From Eubacteriales bacterium (GTDB lineage: Bacteria; Bacillota; Clostridia; Lachnospirales; Lachnospiraceae), in NCBI GenBank assembly GCA_030524175.1, contig JAUNHC010000010.1, positions 1 to 64,000 of the forward strand: a DNA stretch of 64,000 nt, given 5' to 3'. Positions 35,272 to 44,414 of this stretch are shown here, piece after piece (the stretch's first letter is position 1; each line of letters begins with the position of its first letter). A program made the translations under genes and the position numbers. The notes beneath the pieces were generated by a model. That model was not told where the DNA came from. It made no database searches and worked only from the letters and a program-made list of their open reading frames with translations.

Positions 35272-37591
35272 ATGTATTCTCCTTTTCTGTTAAACAGATT
35301 TCCTTACCCTGAATCCATATGGACAGGCCTTTTCCCTCCAGAAGTGAAAACTCTGCCATGCCCTTTGATATGACGGTCTTGATCACATTCCCCTGGTAAC
35401 GCAGCAGGAAGGAATAGCCGTCCCATTTCTCCGGAAGGTAGGGTTTCAGCTCCAGCCTTCCCCCGTTTGTCCGCAGTCCTGCGAATCCGTTTACAATGGC
35501 CTGCCAGGTTCCGGCCATATTAGCCGCATGGATCCCGGCATAAAAATTATTATGGTAATCATCCAGATCCATCCTTGCCGACTGGGAAAAGTATTCATAT
35601 GCCTCGTCATAATAGCCGATTTCACAGGCAAGTATCCCGAAAATACAGGTGGATAAGGAAGAATGGTGCAATGTTACTTCCTGGTAAAAATCATAGTTTC
35701 TCTTTAGTTCCTCTTCTGTAAAAAGGTTGCTGTGCAGATACATTCCCAAGATAGCGTCAGCCTGCTTTGACATTCTCTGCCGGTACACAAACAGGGGGTG
35801 GTAATTCTCGTAGAGAAGATGTCTTTTCTCCGGCGGGATCTTGGAATCATCCCACGGCTTACGCATCATGAAACCGTCATCCAGCGGATATACACGGCGT
35901 TCCTCATCATAAGGAAAATACATATGATCGACGATCCGCTGCCAGTAATCTGTCTCCTCCTCTGTTATCTGAAGCCTTTCCACAAACTCTTTCCAGATTT
36001 TTATATCCATTTCCTTCAGCCGCTTGAGAGCATTCAGCGCATCCCTTATGTTCTCTCTTGCCATAAGGTTTGTATAAAAATTATTGTCCACAATGGCGTT
36101 GTATTCATCCGGTCCGGTGACTGCGCAGATACAGTATCGGTCTCCGCGGCACCTGGCAAAGCTGCCCACATCAGCCCACACCCTGGCAGTCTCGCACAAA
36201 ACCTCTGCTGCCATGTCTCTGAAAAAATCCATGTCCCCTGTCACATTTACATAAAGCTGGAACGCATAAGCGATATCTGCATTAATATGATACTGTGCTG
36301 TTCCCAGCGGAAAATAAGTAGATGCCTCTTCCCCGTTGATGGTACGCCAAGGGTACAGAGCGCCTTTCATATGTCCCAGATCCCTGGCCCGGTCCCTGGC
36401 CTTATCCAGGGTATGATGCCGGTATTCCAGCAGTTTCCTGGCAATCTCAGGGGCAGTATAGATAAAGAAGGGAAGTACATACATTTCCGTATCCCAGAAA
36501 TAATGTCCCTCATACCCCTCTCCTGAGAGCCCCTTAGCACCCATACCTGTCCGGCCGTCCCGTCCTGCTGACTGCATAATATGAAACAGATTGAAACGGA
36601 TTCCCTGCTGTAAGGCATCGTCGCCCTGAATCTGCACATCTGCATATTTCCAGAAATCATCCATGTATTCCGTCTGTTCCCTGCGCAGGTTCTTATAGCC
36701 CAGCTCTATGCATTTTTCTTCCTCCCGGTGTACAAACTCCTTCAGTTCTTCTTCCGGCATATCCAGAGAAGATGTATAGACGATATATTTATCAAAAACT
36801 ATTGTCTGCCCGGACTCTGCCGGAAAAACATAGTCTCCCTGGGCATAATATTCTGATACGCTGCCGGAGTATGAGCACACAGTATGCGTGTCATGGGCCG
36901 CTCCGCAGGCCACAGAAAGACCGCTTTTCAGTGTTTTTCCCTGAAAATACAGACACCCCTCATTGTCTTCACAACAGACCGCCTGAATCCTGCGCCCAAA
37001 GGGGCCGTAATCCACAAGAGGGTTTGTCTTCCTTGTATGGTTTTCCACATTTCCGTTAAGACATGACTGTACAGTTATCTGCTTTATTCCTTCCAGAGGC
37101 TGTATTTCCACTCTCTGTGCCATAACATTTTTATGGGTAAAGGACACCAGCCTTTCAAAATGCACCACTGCCTTCCTTCCCCCCGGGGAAGTCCAGGTCA
37201 GTCTTCTTTCCACAACGCCTTCCTTCATATGGAGAACACGGCAATACTCCTCTGTCCTGCCTGTCCTCATATCAAAAAGCTCATCATCCAGGTAAATACG
37301 GGTTCTCTTACCATCAGGAAGATTTAAAAGGGACTGGCTTCTTACAGGAAATCCAAAATTCCACTCCCCGTACCGGATATCTTCACTTTCGTAAAACCCA
37401 TTGATAAAATTACCTTCCAGTCCCTCATCAATGGAGAAATCATATCCCTCTTCAAAGGTTCCCCTTGTCCCTATATAACCGTTTGACAGGGCAAAGGTGG
37501 TTTCATTTCTGTAATTATTCTCCTGGCAGAAAGCTGTTTCCGTAATGTCCCACGGCTGCACGGGATATATCATTTCTTTCTTCGTTTCCAT
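35255..37591 (-). CDS. GH65 disaccharide phosphorylase
   Basis: A 778-residue GH65 enzyme, cytoplasmic. N-terminal beta-sandwich starts with ALSNGYIGTRGTFEEGY; the catalytic (alpha/alpha)6 barrel has GHYFWDTEMY and the general acid in TGPDEYN (Glu near residue 494), and a C-terminal sheet domain follows. The family phosphorolyses alpha-linked glucose disaccharides (maltose, trehalose, kojibiose, nigerose) into beta-glucose 1-phosphate plus a sugar. Substrate specificity is set by loop 3 residues that I cannot map here. It follows two permease genes and overlaps the HAD phosphatase gene. Confidence 0.93.
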   Translation of the reverse strand: METKKEMIYPVQPWDITETAFCQENNYRNETTFALSNGYIGTRGTFEEGYDFSIDEGLEGNFINGFYESEDIRYGEWNFGFPVRSQSLLNLPDGKRTRIYLDDELFDMRTGRTEEYCRVLHMKEGVVERRLTWTSPGGRKAVVHFERLVSFTHKNVMAQRVEIQPLEGIKQITVQSCLNGNVENHTRKTNPLVDYGPFGRRIQAVCCEDNEGCLYFQGKTLKSGLSVACGAAHDTHTVCSYSGSVSEYYAQGDYVFPAESGQTIVFDKYIVYTSSLDMPEEELKEFVHREEEKCIELGYKNLRREQTEYMDDFWKYADVQIQGDDALQQGIRFNLFHIMQSAGRDGRTGMGAKGLSGEGYEGHYFWDTEMYVLPFFIYTAPEIARKLLEYRHHTLDKARDRARDLGHMKGALYPWRTINGEEASTYFPLGTAQYHINADIAYAFQLYVNVTGDMDFFRDMAAEVLCETARVWADVGSFARCRGDRYCICAVTGPDEYNAIVDNNFYTNLMARENIRDALNALKRLKEMDIKIWKEFVERLQITEEETDYWQRIVDHMYFPYDEERRVYPLDDGFMMRKPWDDSKIPPEKRHLLYENYHPLFVYRQRMSKQADAILGMYLHSNLFTEEELKRNYDFYQEVTLHHSSLSTCIFGILACEIGYYDEAYEYFSQSARMDLDDYHNNFYAGIHAANMAGTWQAIVNGFAGLRTNGGRLELKPYLPEKWDGYSFLLRYQGNVIKTVISKGMAEFSLLEGKGLSIWIQGKEICLTEKENTYAEKI

Positions 37592-37627
37592 ATACAGTTA
37601 TCCTTTCACTCCTTTTTTCCAGGGCAC

Positions 37628-38470
37628 TTAGCCTTTCACAGCCCCTGCAGTCAGACTTTCCATCACCTGCCGCTGCAGGATGATAAACACTGCGATGGTA
37701 GGCAGCACTGTCATCACCACCGCCGCAAACAGCGCAGAATAATTGTTTGCAAATGTTCCCATATAGTAGTTCAGGGCAATGGGGACTGTCCTTGCTTTAT
37801 CCCCGCTTGTCAGCATCAATGCGAAATAGAATTCATTCCAGGTATTGATAAACTCAAGAAGAGCAATGGTCACAAGCCCGGGCTTGGCAAGGGGCAGGAT
37901 TATATGTATAAATGTCTGCAGAAAAGTAGCCCCGTCAATATAAGCTGACTCCTCCAGCGCAGTGGAAATTGTCTTGTAGTAACTTGTCATAACAAAGAAG
38001 GACATGGGAATCCCCATTGCCGAATACACCACCACTAATCCAAGCTTTGTGTCAAAGATCCCAAGCTTCTGGAAAATAGCGAACAAGGGCTGTGAAATGG
38101 CCTGTGCAGGAAGCATAAGTGATGCTGAGATCAACAATACGATCAAAATTTTCAGTTTGAAATCAAATCTTGATATGATATAAGAGCACATGGCAACCAG
38201 CGCCACAGTGACAAGCACGCTGCATCCTACAATGATCACACTGTTGAGAAAATATTTTGCAATAGGTGCGAACTGGAAGGCCGCCTTATAGTTATCCAGC
38301 TTAAAGGAGGAGGGCCAGGATAAGGCAGAGGAATTAATTTCCGAATAGCTCTTAAAGGAACTGATAAATGCCCAGACAATAGGGCCTACCGCTATCAGCA
38401 CGAAAAATATCATAAACAGGTATTTAAAAATTCCTGCGGTTATAACGGTTGCTTTTGATGTCTTTTTCAC
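37628..38470 (-). CDS. Carbohydrate ABC transporter permease (MalG-like)
   Basis: A 280-residue permease with six helices and the EAA loop ESAYIDGATFLQ with conserved LPLAKPG. The N-terminus (FVLIAVGPIVWAFISSFKS) is characteristic of the MalG branch. It lies directly after its MalF-like partner (stop and start are adjacent) and 36 nt before GH65. It is expected to carry the disaccharide cleaved by GH65, using an ATPase encoded elsewhere. Confidence 0.92.
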   Translation of the reverse strand: MKKTSKATVITAGIFKYLFMIFFVLIAVGPIVWAFISSFKSYSEINSSALSWPSSFKLDNYKAAFQFAPIAKYFLNSVIIVGCSVLVTVALVAMCSYIISRFDFKLKILIVLLISASLMLPAQAISQPLFAIFQKLGIFDTKLGLVVVYSAMGIPMSFFVMTSYYKTISTALEESAYIDGATFLQTFIHIILPLAKPGLVTIALLEFINTWNEFYFALMLTSGDKARTVPIALNYYMGTFANNYSALFAAVVMTVLPTIAVFIILQRQVMESLTAGAVKG

Positions 38471-39358
38471 TTATTTACCCTCCTTCAGTTCTTTTCTCTC
38501 CTGGAACAGCCTCTGGATCAGAAGCACAAGCACGAGGCCAAGAGCTATCTGCACCACACCTACAGCATTTGCCTTTCCATAGTTATTCTCAAGAGTGGCA
38601 GCTTTGTACAGATAAATAGGCAGATTCAGGGTTGAGTTTCCGGGTCCTCCCTTTGTGGTCATGTAAATGATATCAAACTGGGATACCATTGCCACAGAAG
38701 CCAGGGTTACACAAGTACCGAAAATATTTTTCATAAGGGGAAGAGTGATATAGCGGTCTACCTGCCATGGCCTTGCCCCGTCCACAGTTGCCGCCTCATA
38801 GATTTCCTTGTCAACAGCCCCCATCTCAGCCAAAAAGATAATGGTGTTAAACCCTGAATATAAAATCCAGGTGAAAGTCACTGTCCAGAACGCATATCTG
38901 GAATTACCGAATAAGTTCGGCACCATATTGTAATCCACTCCCAGGAAATCCAGAAAAGGCTTTACCACGCCGAAGGAAGGATTAAGGAGAAGGGTGAACA
39001 TCACACCGGTGGCTGCAGTAGGAATAATATTAGGAATCATGTAGGCAGTCCTTACTATCTTCCATCCTTTTGGTTTCCGTCTCAGTACAAGTGCCATTAA
39101 AAGGCCCAGGGAAACATGAAAGGTTGACTGCAGGACCACCCACACCAGGGTGTTTTTTATGGAAACAAGAAAATCCGTGTCGCTGAAAATAGCGGCAAAG
39201 TTCTTGATCCCTGTAAAAACAGGACCGGAAAAGGTGGTATAGTCACACAGAGACGTATACAGCACCGTCACTATAGGAGCCGCATACACAATGGCAAAAA
39301 GAATCATACACGGAATGGTAAACAGGGCGATCCACAACCCTCTGTTTTTAGTTTTCAT
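38471..39358 (-). CDS. Carbohydrate ABC transporter permease (MalF-like)
   Basis: A 295-residue permease. The start at 39358 (MKTKNRGLW) is chosen for its GGAGG at 39363-39367; the ATG at 39373 is upstream of that site. The EAA loop is EAATVDGARPWQVDRY with TLPL. It is preceded by a binding-protein gene with a hairpin in the gap, and its stop codon touches the start of the MalG-like gene. Confidence 0.92.
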   Translation of the reverse strand: MKTKNRGLWIALFTIPCMILFAIVYAAPIVTVLYTSLCDYTTFSGPVFTGIKNFAAIFSDTDFLVSIKNTLVWVVLQSTFHVSLGLLMALVLRRKPKGWKIVRTAYMIPNIIPTAATGVMFTLLLNPSFGVVKPFLDFLGVDYNMVPNLFGNSRYAFWTVTFTWILYSGFNTIIFLAEMGAVDKEIYEAATVDGARPWQVDRYITLPLMKNIFGTCVTLASVAMVSQFDIIYMTTKGGPGNSTLNLPIYLYKAATLENNYGKANAVGVVQIALGLVLVLLIQRLFQERKELKEGK

Positions 39359-39393
39359 AGAAGCCTCCTTCAAAAAAATTCTCAGAAAATCAA

Positions 39394-39417
39394 ATTCGCA
39401 GGGGTTAACCTGCGAAT
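39394..39417 (-). other. Intercistronic hairpin after the GH65-operon binding protein
   Basis: ATTCGCAGG (39394-39402) pairs perfectly with CCTGCGAAT (39409-39417) around a 6-nt loop. There is no U-tract directly after it. It fits an RNA-stability or partial attenuation element, like those after the other two binding-protein genes. Confidence 0.55.
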
Positions 39418-39442
39418 CTGATCTGTCACCTGTGCGTCTCTT

Positions 39443-40753
39443 TTACTGCTGATTCTTAGCCGCAGATTCTGTTAATTTCTCACAAAATTCTTTTGCTGTC
39501 ATGTTGTCGTATGCCAGCTCAGGAAGCTGTGTGGAGAATGTATCAATAGTATTCTGATACCAGTATGCCTGATTCTGTCCGTAGGTAAGTTCAGCCTTGC
39601 CCTGGATATCCAGAACCTGTGCCATAAGCGGATCACTCTCTGTAAGGGTTTCCGGAATATCCAGATCATTGGATACCGGCTGTAAGCCTGTCATTTCCAG
39701 AGCCTTGATCTGATTCTCCGGGCTTGTCTCAAATTTCAGGAATGCCACTGCCGCCTCGATTTTCTTCTCATCAGTTGCACCAACCATATCTCCGGGGGTA
39801 GGAACCATCTCCATTCCGTTACATGGCATCAGCATGATCCCAACCTTGTCATAGAAGCCTTCCGGTGCCTTCTCAGTCTGTGAAAAGTCAGGGATCATCC
39901 ATGGTCCGTTAGGGAACATAGCCACTTCACCGTTGAAGAAATGTGTTGCCATAGGGTCATATTTCCCGCCTACTGCATCCGGGGTTGTGTACTGCTGGAA
40001 CATTTTCTGGATCGTCTCCGCAGCAGCCTCTACCTCAGGAGTATTGAAATCTGTGGGATATATAGTGTTCATCCACTTATTTCCCGCTTCTCCGTTGGTT
40101 CCGATCAAGGCGCTCATCCACAGATTGGTAAGCCATCCTGAGTCTGCACTGTCCATTCCCACAGGAGTGATCCCGGCTTCCTTCAGCTTATCGCAGGCTT
40201 CAAAGAATTCATCCCAGCTTCCATAAGCAACCTCCGGTGCCTCAATCCCGGCCTGCTCAAATAACTCTTTGTTGTAGTAGATATAAGAAATTTCTTTAGA
40301 CACAGGAACCCCGTAGATTTTACCGTCCACAGTATTGAACTCCAGGGAGGTATCGTCAAACAGTGCTTTCCATTCCGGGTCCGCCTCAAAATAGGGTGTC
40401 AGGTCAGCGACCTTTCCTGATTTAGCCGCCAGCTCTGTGATGTTATTTCCGCCGTTAAATACAATGTCCGGCAGATCTCCGCTGGAGATCAGAAGCTTGA
40501 TTTTCTGGTTATAAGCATCTGTGGTGGGAATTTCCTCGAAATTGAATTCCACATTTTTACCTTCCTCGGTTTTCTGGAATTCTTCAAACAGGTAAGCATA
40601 ATAATCTGCTGCATAGTCGGTGCCAACATGATAGTTGATCACATTCAATACAACCTTTTCCCCATCGTCTGAACCGGCATATACCGGCACATTTACTGCC
40701 ATAACTCCTGCCAACGCACATGCGATTATGCGGCTTGCTAATTTCTTCCTCAT
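39443..40753 (-). CDS. Extracellular solute-binding protein, GH65 operon
   Basis: A 436-residue family 1 solute-binding protein with a signal peptide (RKKLASRIIACALAGVMA, cleavage after VYA around residue 26). A cysteine occurs inside the hydrophobic core (IIAC) but does not fit the lipobox with a short mature start, so lipid anchoring is doubtful. The mature part includes PVSKEISYIYYNKELFEQAG, typical of these proteins. It is first in the operon with a TTAATA-17-TATAAT promoter and is divergent from a YesM/YesN-like sensor pair, which probably controls it. Confidence 0.92.
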   Translation of the reverse strand: MRKKLASRIIACALAGVMAVNVPVYAGSDDGEKVVLNVINYHVGTDYAADYYAYLFEEFQKTEEGKNVEFNFEEIPTTDAYNQKIKLLISSGDLPDIVFNGGNNITELAAKSGKVADLTPYFEADPEWKALFDDTSLEFNTVDGKIYGVPVSKEISYIYYNKELFEQAGIEAPEVAYGSWDEFFEACDKLKEAGITPVGMDSADSGWLTNLWMSALIGTNGEAGNKWMNTIYPTDFNTPEVEAAAETIQKMFQQYTTPDAVGGKYDPMATHFFNGEVAMFPNGPWMIPDFSQTEKAPEGFYDKVGIMLMPCNGMEMVPTPGDMVGATDEKKIEAAVAFLKFETSPENQIKALEMTGLQPVSNDLDIPETLTESDPLMAQVLDIQGKAELTYGQNQAYWYQNTIDTFSTQLPELAYDNMTAKEFCEKLTESAAKNQQ

Positions 40754-40812
40754 GATTTTCCTCCTTTATTCCGGCCTGTTTTCATATTCGGGCCGCTTGT
40801 TTAAGTGTCTTA

Positions 40813-40841
40813 ATTATAGCCTGCTTTAAGCCGGATATTAA
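40813..40841 (-). promoter_or_regulatory. Promoter of the GH65 importer operon
   Basis: Minus strand TTAATA, 17 nt, TATAAT (plus-strand TATTAA at 40836-40841 and ATTATA at 40813-40818). The palindrome at 40864-40873 lies 22 bp upstream of the -35. Confidence 0.65.
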
Positions 40842-40861
40842 TAAACCACTTTGCTCAATCC

Positions 40862-40874
40862 TTGGAAATTTCCG
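40862..40874. promoter_or_regulatory. Operator-like palindrome, copy 1
   Basis: TTGGAAATTTCCG contains a perfect 10-bp palindrome GGAAATTTCC (40864-40873). It sits just upstream of the importer promoter and is repeated identically at 40946-40958. Confidence 0.55.
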
Positions 40875-40945
40875 GCACAAAAACGCCTTGCCTGAAAGGC
40901 TCTCCGCTCCCCGGACTGCACACTTTTAAATTTTTGACTTTTTCT

Positions 40946-40958
40946 TTGGAAATTTCCG
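40946..40958. promoter_or_regulatory. Operator-like palindrome, copy 2
   Basis: The second copy of TTGGAAATTTCCG (palindrome 40948-40957) is 84 bp from the first, eight helical turns, and 18 bp upstream of the -35 box of the kinase promoter. Confidence 0.55.
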
Positions 40959-40975
40959 CATTCTTTTAAAACGCA

Positions 40976-41004
40976 TTGATGCAGTCATACAAATATGCCA
41001 TAAT
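40976..41004 (+). promoter_or_regulatory. Promoter of the YesM/YesN-like gene pair
   Basis: TTGATG (40976-40981), 17 nt, CATAAT (40999-41004), 72 nt upstream of the kinase start codon. Confidence 0.55.
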
Positions 41005-41076
41005 AAAAACTAATATAAGCTGTAAAATCAGTAATGAACCGCTGCTGCGGGTTTCACCGCCTGAAGGAGGATTCCT

Positions 41077-42843
41077 ATGTATCCGCATATATTTTCTAAA
41101 GAAAAAAGGCCAAGTTTACGTTCCTTTATCACTGTGACTGTCGCTTTGATCGTGACAGTGGTACTTTTATGCTCTACTTTCTTTTATTATAACAGAACCT
41201 CTTCCCTTTTGCGCGGCAGCTCCCAGGAATCCATTATCCGCCAGCTCAATCAGGTAAACGAAACTATCACTGTACAGATTGATTCCATTGACTCTCTTAT
41301 CCCGCTGTTTATGTCCAACAATCTCATCTCTGATGTTCTGGAAAATCCTCAGCCGGAAAACACAAGCACTAACAACCGTTTCCAGATAGAGCGGCAGATG
41401 TCCTACATATACTGCAGCAGCCCTCTGTCCAGCAAGAATTTCACTAATTCCATTTATATCATTTGTGATGACGACACTGTTTTCCACACCTATACTTCCG
41501 GAAATCTGGAGGCTACCGCTGAGAAAAGCCTGGAAATCCAGGAGTATGCAGACAAAGAAGACAGCCGTCTCATGTGCTTCACTCTTCCTTCTGATAAGAA
41601 CAATATTTACTTCGGACGTAATCTTTACAACAGCAATACAGGCCAGCATATGGGAATGATGATGCTGAATATCGATCTGGATAAATGGATCCGGTATTGT
41701 GCCAGGGGACTGGACCCGGCCTGGTTTATCTCCCTGTACAGCTCTCATATAAACATGCTCTCCAACCCGGATATGAAATCACAAAGCGAGGAAATCCAGG
41801 AACACATTGCTCCTCAAAGTAATAATGTGTCATTTCAGGAAATGAAGCTTAAAGACGCATCCTATTATGTGGCGGCACAGAGACTGGAGGAAATCGGTCT
41901 TACCTCCGCTGTAGCGGCGCCGAAGGAGCTTCTACTCCGGGATTTAAACGCCACTTTGAAGTCTTACCTTCTTCTGCTGGCCGCTACGATCATCATTGCC
42001 CTTTTCGCCGCTATCATCATCAGCCAGGCTGTCACAAGACCCATCAACAGAATGGTTTTTCATATCAATGAAATCTCCAGGGGTAAGCAGTCCACTCTGC
42101 CCGCCATGAAAATGTACAGGGAATTTGATGTATGGGCCGATGCTTTTAACCAGATGCTGAAACAGCTTGATATTTATTACAATGATAATTTCCAGAAACA
42201 GCTTCTGCTGAAAAATGCAGAAATCCAGGCTCTCCAATCCCAGATGGATCCCCATTTCATGTTCAATGTACTGAACACCATAGCCTGGAAAGCACAGATG
42301 ATAGATAATGAGGAAATTTACCAGATGGTAATTTCCCTTGGAGAACTTTTAAAGATGAATACCATTTCTAAGGAACAGGCGTTTGTTCCCCTGGAAAAAG
42401 AGATGGAGTATGTACGCTTTTACATTTACCTTCAGCAGATGCGGTTTGAGGACAAAATATCCTGCACCATTCAGATCCCGAATCATCTTCTCCACTGCCC
42501 CATTCCCTGCTTCTGTATCCAGCCCCTTGTGGAAAATTCCATTGTCCACGGTCTTGAACCCAAGAAAGGAAGAGGAAAGCTGGCGATCCAGGTGATAGAA
42601 AAGGATAACAGCCGGATGGAAATATGTATTGCAGACAATGGGGTGGGATTTTCAGAAATTCCCGATGTGAGGAATATCCCATCCTCTGCCGAGGATTCCC
42701 ATACCCATATCGGACTGAGGAATCTTGACAAACGTCTGGAGCTTATTTTCGGAGAAGAAGCACGCCTCCGGATATCCAGCACCCCTAATGTATGTACCTC
42801 TATTTCCTTTACTATTCCAATAAACAAGGAGGAAACCTTATGA
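41077..42843 (+). CDS. YesM-like sensor histidine kinase
   Basis: A 588-residue kinase. Transmembrane helix 1 at about 18-40, an extracellular sensing domain to about 285, helix 2 at 290-312 (LLLLAATIIIALFAAIII), then a HAMP region. The His_kinase domain carries QMDPHFMFNVLNTI (His near 392), followed by the ATPase domain with QPLVENSIVHGL and ADNGVGF. This is the class that phosphorylates AraC-type regulators, here the next gene, overlapping by ATGA. The likely stimulus is the carbohydrate handled by the divergent operon. Confidence 0.92.
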   Translation: MYPHIFSKEKRPSLRSFITVTVALIVTVVLLCSTFFYYNRTSSLLRGSSQESIIRQLNQVNETITVQIDSIDSLIPLFMSNNLISDVLENPQPENTSTNNRFQIERQMSYIYCSSPLSSKNFTNSIYIICDDDTVFHTYTSGNLEATAEKSLEIQEYADKEDSRLMCFTLPSDKNNIYFGRNLYNSNTGQHMGMMMLNIDLDKWIRYCARGLDPAWFISLYSSHINMLSNPDMKSQSEEIQEHIAPQSNNVSFQEMKLKDASYYVAAQRLEEIGLTSAVAAPKELLLRDLNATLKSYLLLLAATIIIALFAAIIISQAVTRPINRMVFHINEISRGKQSTLPAMKMYREFDVWADAFNQMLKQLDIYYNDNFQKQLLLKNAEIQALQSQMDPHFMFNVLNTIAWKAQMIDNEEIYQMVISLGELLKMNTISKEQAFVPLEKEMEYVRFYIYLQQMRFEDKISCTIQIPNHLLHCPIPCFCIQPLVENSIVHGLEPKKGRGKLAIQVIEKDNSRMEICIADNGVGFSEIPDVRNIPSSAEDSHTHIGLRNLDKRLELIFGEEARLRISSTPNVCTSISFTIPINKEETL

Positions 42844-44363
42844 TATTCAAACTGCTGGTAGTGGATGATGAAGCCACCATGAGAAAAGGGATTGCTAATT
42901 TTATCAACTGGTCCTCCATCGACTGTGAGGTGGCCGGGACGGCAAGCGATGGCGTGGAAGCCATACAGTTTCTGGAAACACACTCTGTAGACATTGTAAT
43001 TACAGATATTAAAATGCCGGAAGCGGACGGACTCGAAATTGCTAAATATATTTATGAAAATCATCTGGAGATTAAAGTCCTCATTTTGACCGGATACGCA
43101 GATTTCCAATATGCACAGACAGCAATCCGCTATAATGTGTCTTCCTTCATCCTTAAGCCCACCAACAAAAAAGAATTAATGGAAGCAGTCCAGGAAGCCC
43201 AAAAGGATCTGATCGTATCTAAGAAAAACTCTTCCATTGAAAAAGAAGAACTGGCATTTCTAAAGGATCAGCTTCTTCAGGAGTTAACCGCCCAGCCTCT
43301 CACGCCTGAACTGGACGAGAAGCTAAAAAAACTTAATATCTCTCTTGAACACTACTATATCGCAGCCTTCCAGCTTGTACCTGTGGGGGAGGACATCACT
43401 GCCCTTAAGAACATTATCATCAGTGAAAAGCACAATGCTTATTGCTACAGATACAATAATCTGATCATCACCATATATTTTCTGGATAAACCGTGCAGAG
43501 GGATTCCCGAGGATATTCTGGACAACTGCAGGGAAATCATAGAAATCGCCCGTACCCTGGCTTCAAAAAATGCCGCTGCGGGCATCAGCCGCTTTCATTC
43601 CAAAGCTGCGGAGTTCGGCACGGCAGTGTCAGAAGCCATCTATGCCCTCACTCTGAACTTTTATTCAGAAGGGAGTATTTCCCGGTTTACCAGCCCCATA
43701 GACGGAAATTCCTACGATCTCACCGCAGAGAATTCCATGGATTTATTCCAGTTTGAAAACAGCCTGAACAACTGGCAGTTTGAGGATTCCCAAGCTATCC
43801 TCAACAATATTTTTATGAAGTTTAAAAGCAACCTGGTCCAGTCCCGGGATGTAAAAAACATCTGCTCCCAGATTTATTACATCTGTTCCAGAGTCCTGAT
43901 CAAACGGGAGGCCTCCCCTTTACCCCCAGAGTATCTTACCAGGCTTCACGCTTCCTCAGATATATTTTCCCTGGAGGAGGCCACACTCACTCTTATGGAC
44001 TGTACGAAAGAAAACCTTCTCGGGCTTTCCGGAAGTCAGAATAAACTTGTGGAAAATGCTGTGAAATACATTCACTGTAATCTTGCAAAACCTCTTTCTC
44101 TGGAAGTAATCGCCGAGCAGCTCCACATATCACCCTCCCACTTAAGCCGTACCTTCAAGAAGGTATGCGAAGAATCCCTCACAGAATATGTGAACAAGGC
44201 AAGAATAGAAAAAGCCAGGGAATATCTGATGAAATCAGATGTCCTGGCCTATGAGATCGCAGAGCTGGTAGGCTACAATGATCCTACCTATTTCTCTTCT
44301 ATATTTAAAAAATATACCGGCTTAAGTCCAACAGAATACAGGCAGCAAATGCGGGGCCGTTAA
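42840..44363 (+). CDS. YesN-like response regulator with AraC-type output
   Basis: A 507-residue regulator. The start at 42840 has AAGGAGG upstream and overlaps the kinase stop codon (ATGA). Receiver domain residues 1-120 with Asp56 (ITDIKMP), a helical middle region and an AraC DNA-binding domain at about 400-505 (VIAEQLHISPSHLSRTFK, LVGYNDPTYFSSIFKKYTG). It probably activates the GH65 importer operon and perhaps its own promoter through the paired GGAAATTTCC sites. Confidence 0.93.
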   Translation: MIFKLLVVDDEATMRKGIANFINWSSIDCEVAGTASDGVEAIQFLETHSVDIVITDIKMPEADGLEIAKYIYENHLEIKVLILTGYADFQYAQTAIRYNVSSFILKPTNKKELMEAVQEAQKDLIVSKKNSSIEKEELAFLKDQLLQELTAQPLTPELDEKLKKLNISLEHYYIAAFQLVPVGEDITALKNIIISEKHNAYCYRYNNLIITIYFLDKPCRGIPEDILDNCREIIEIARTLASKNAAAGISRFHSKAAEFGTAVSEAIYALTLNFYSEGSISRFTSPIDGNSYDLTAENSMDLFQFENSLNNWQFEDSQAILNNIFMKFKSNLVQSRDVKNICSQIYYICSRVLIKREASPLPPEYLTRLHASSDIFSLEEATLTLMDCTKENLLGLSGSQNKLVENAVKYIHCNLAKPLSLEVIAEQLHISPSHLSRTFKKVCEESLTEYVNKARIEKAREYLMKSDVLAYEIAELVGYNDPTYFSSIFKKYTGLSPTEYRQQMRGR

Positions 44364-44404
44364 AAGACGGGAAACCGGTATATGCCACCGGTTTCCCGTC
44401 TTTT
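44362..44404. terminator. Bidirectional terminator between YesN-like and FtsX-like genes
   Basis: A perfect 18-bp stem (44362-44379 against 44387-44404; core GACGGGAAACCGGT) with a 7-nt loop, followed by TTTTT on the plus strand and a short T-run on the minus strand. It separates two convergent operons. Confidence 0.92.
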
Positions 44405-44414
44405 TGTCTCCGGC

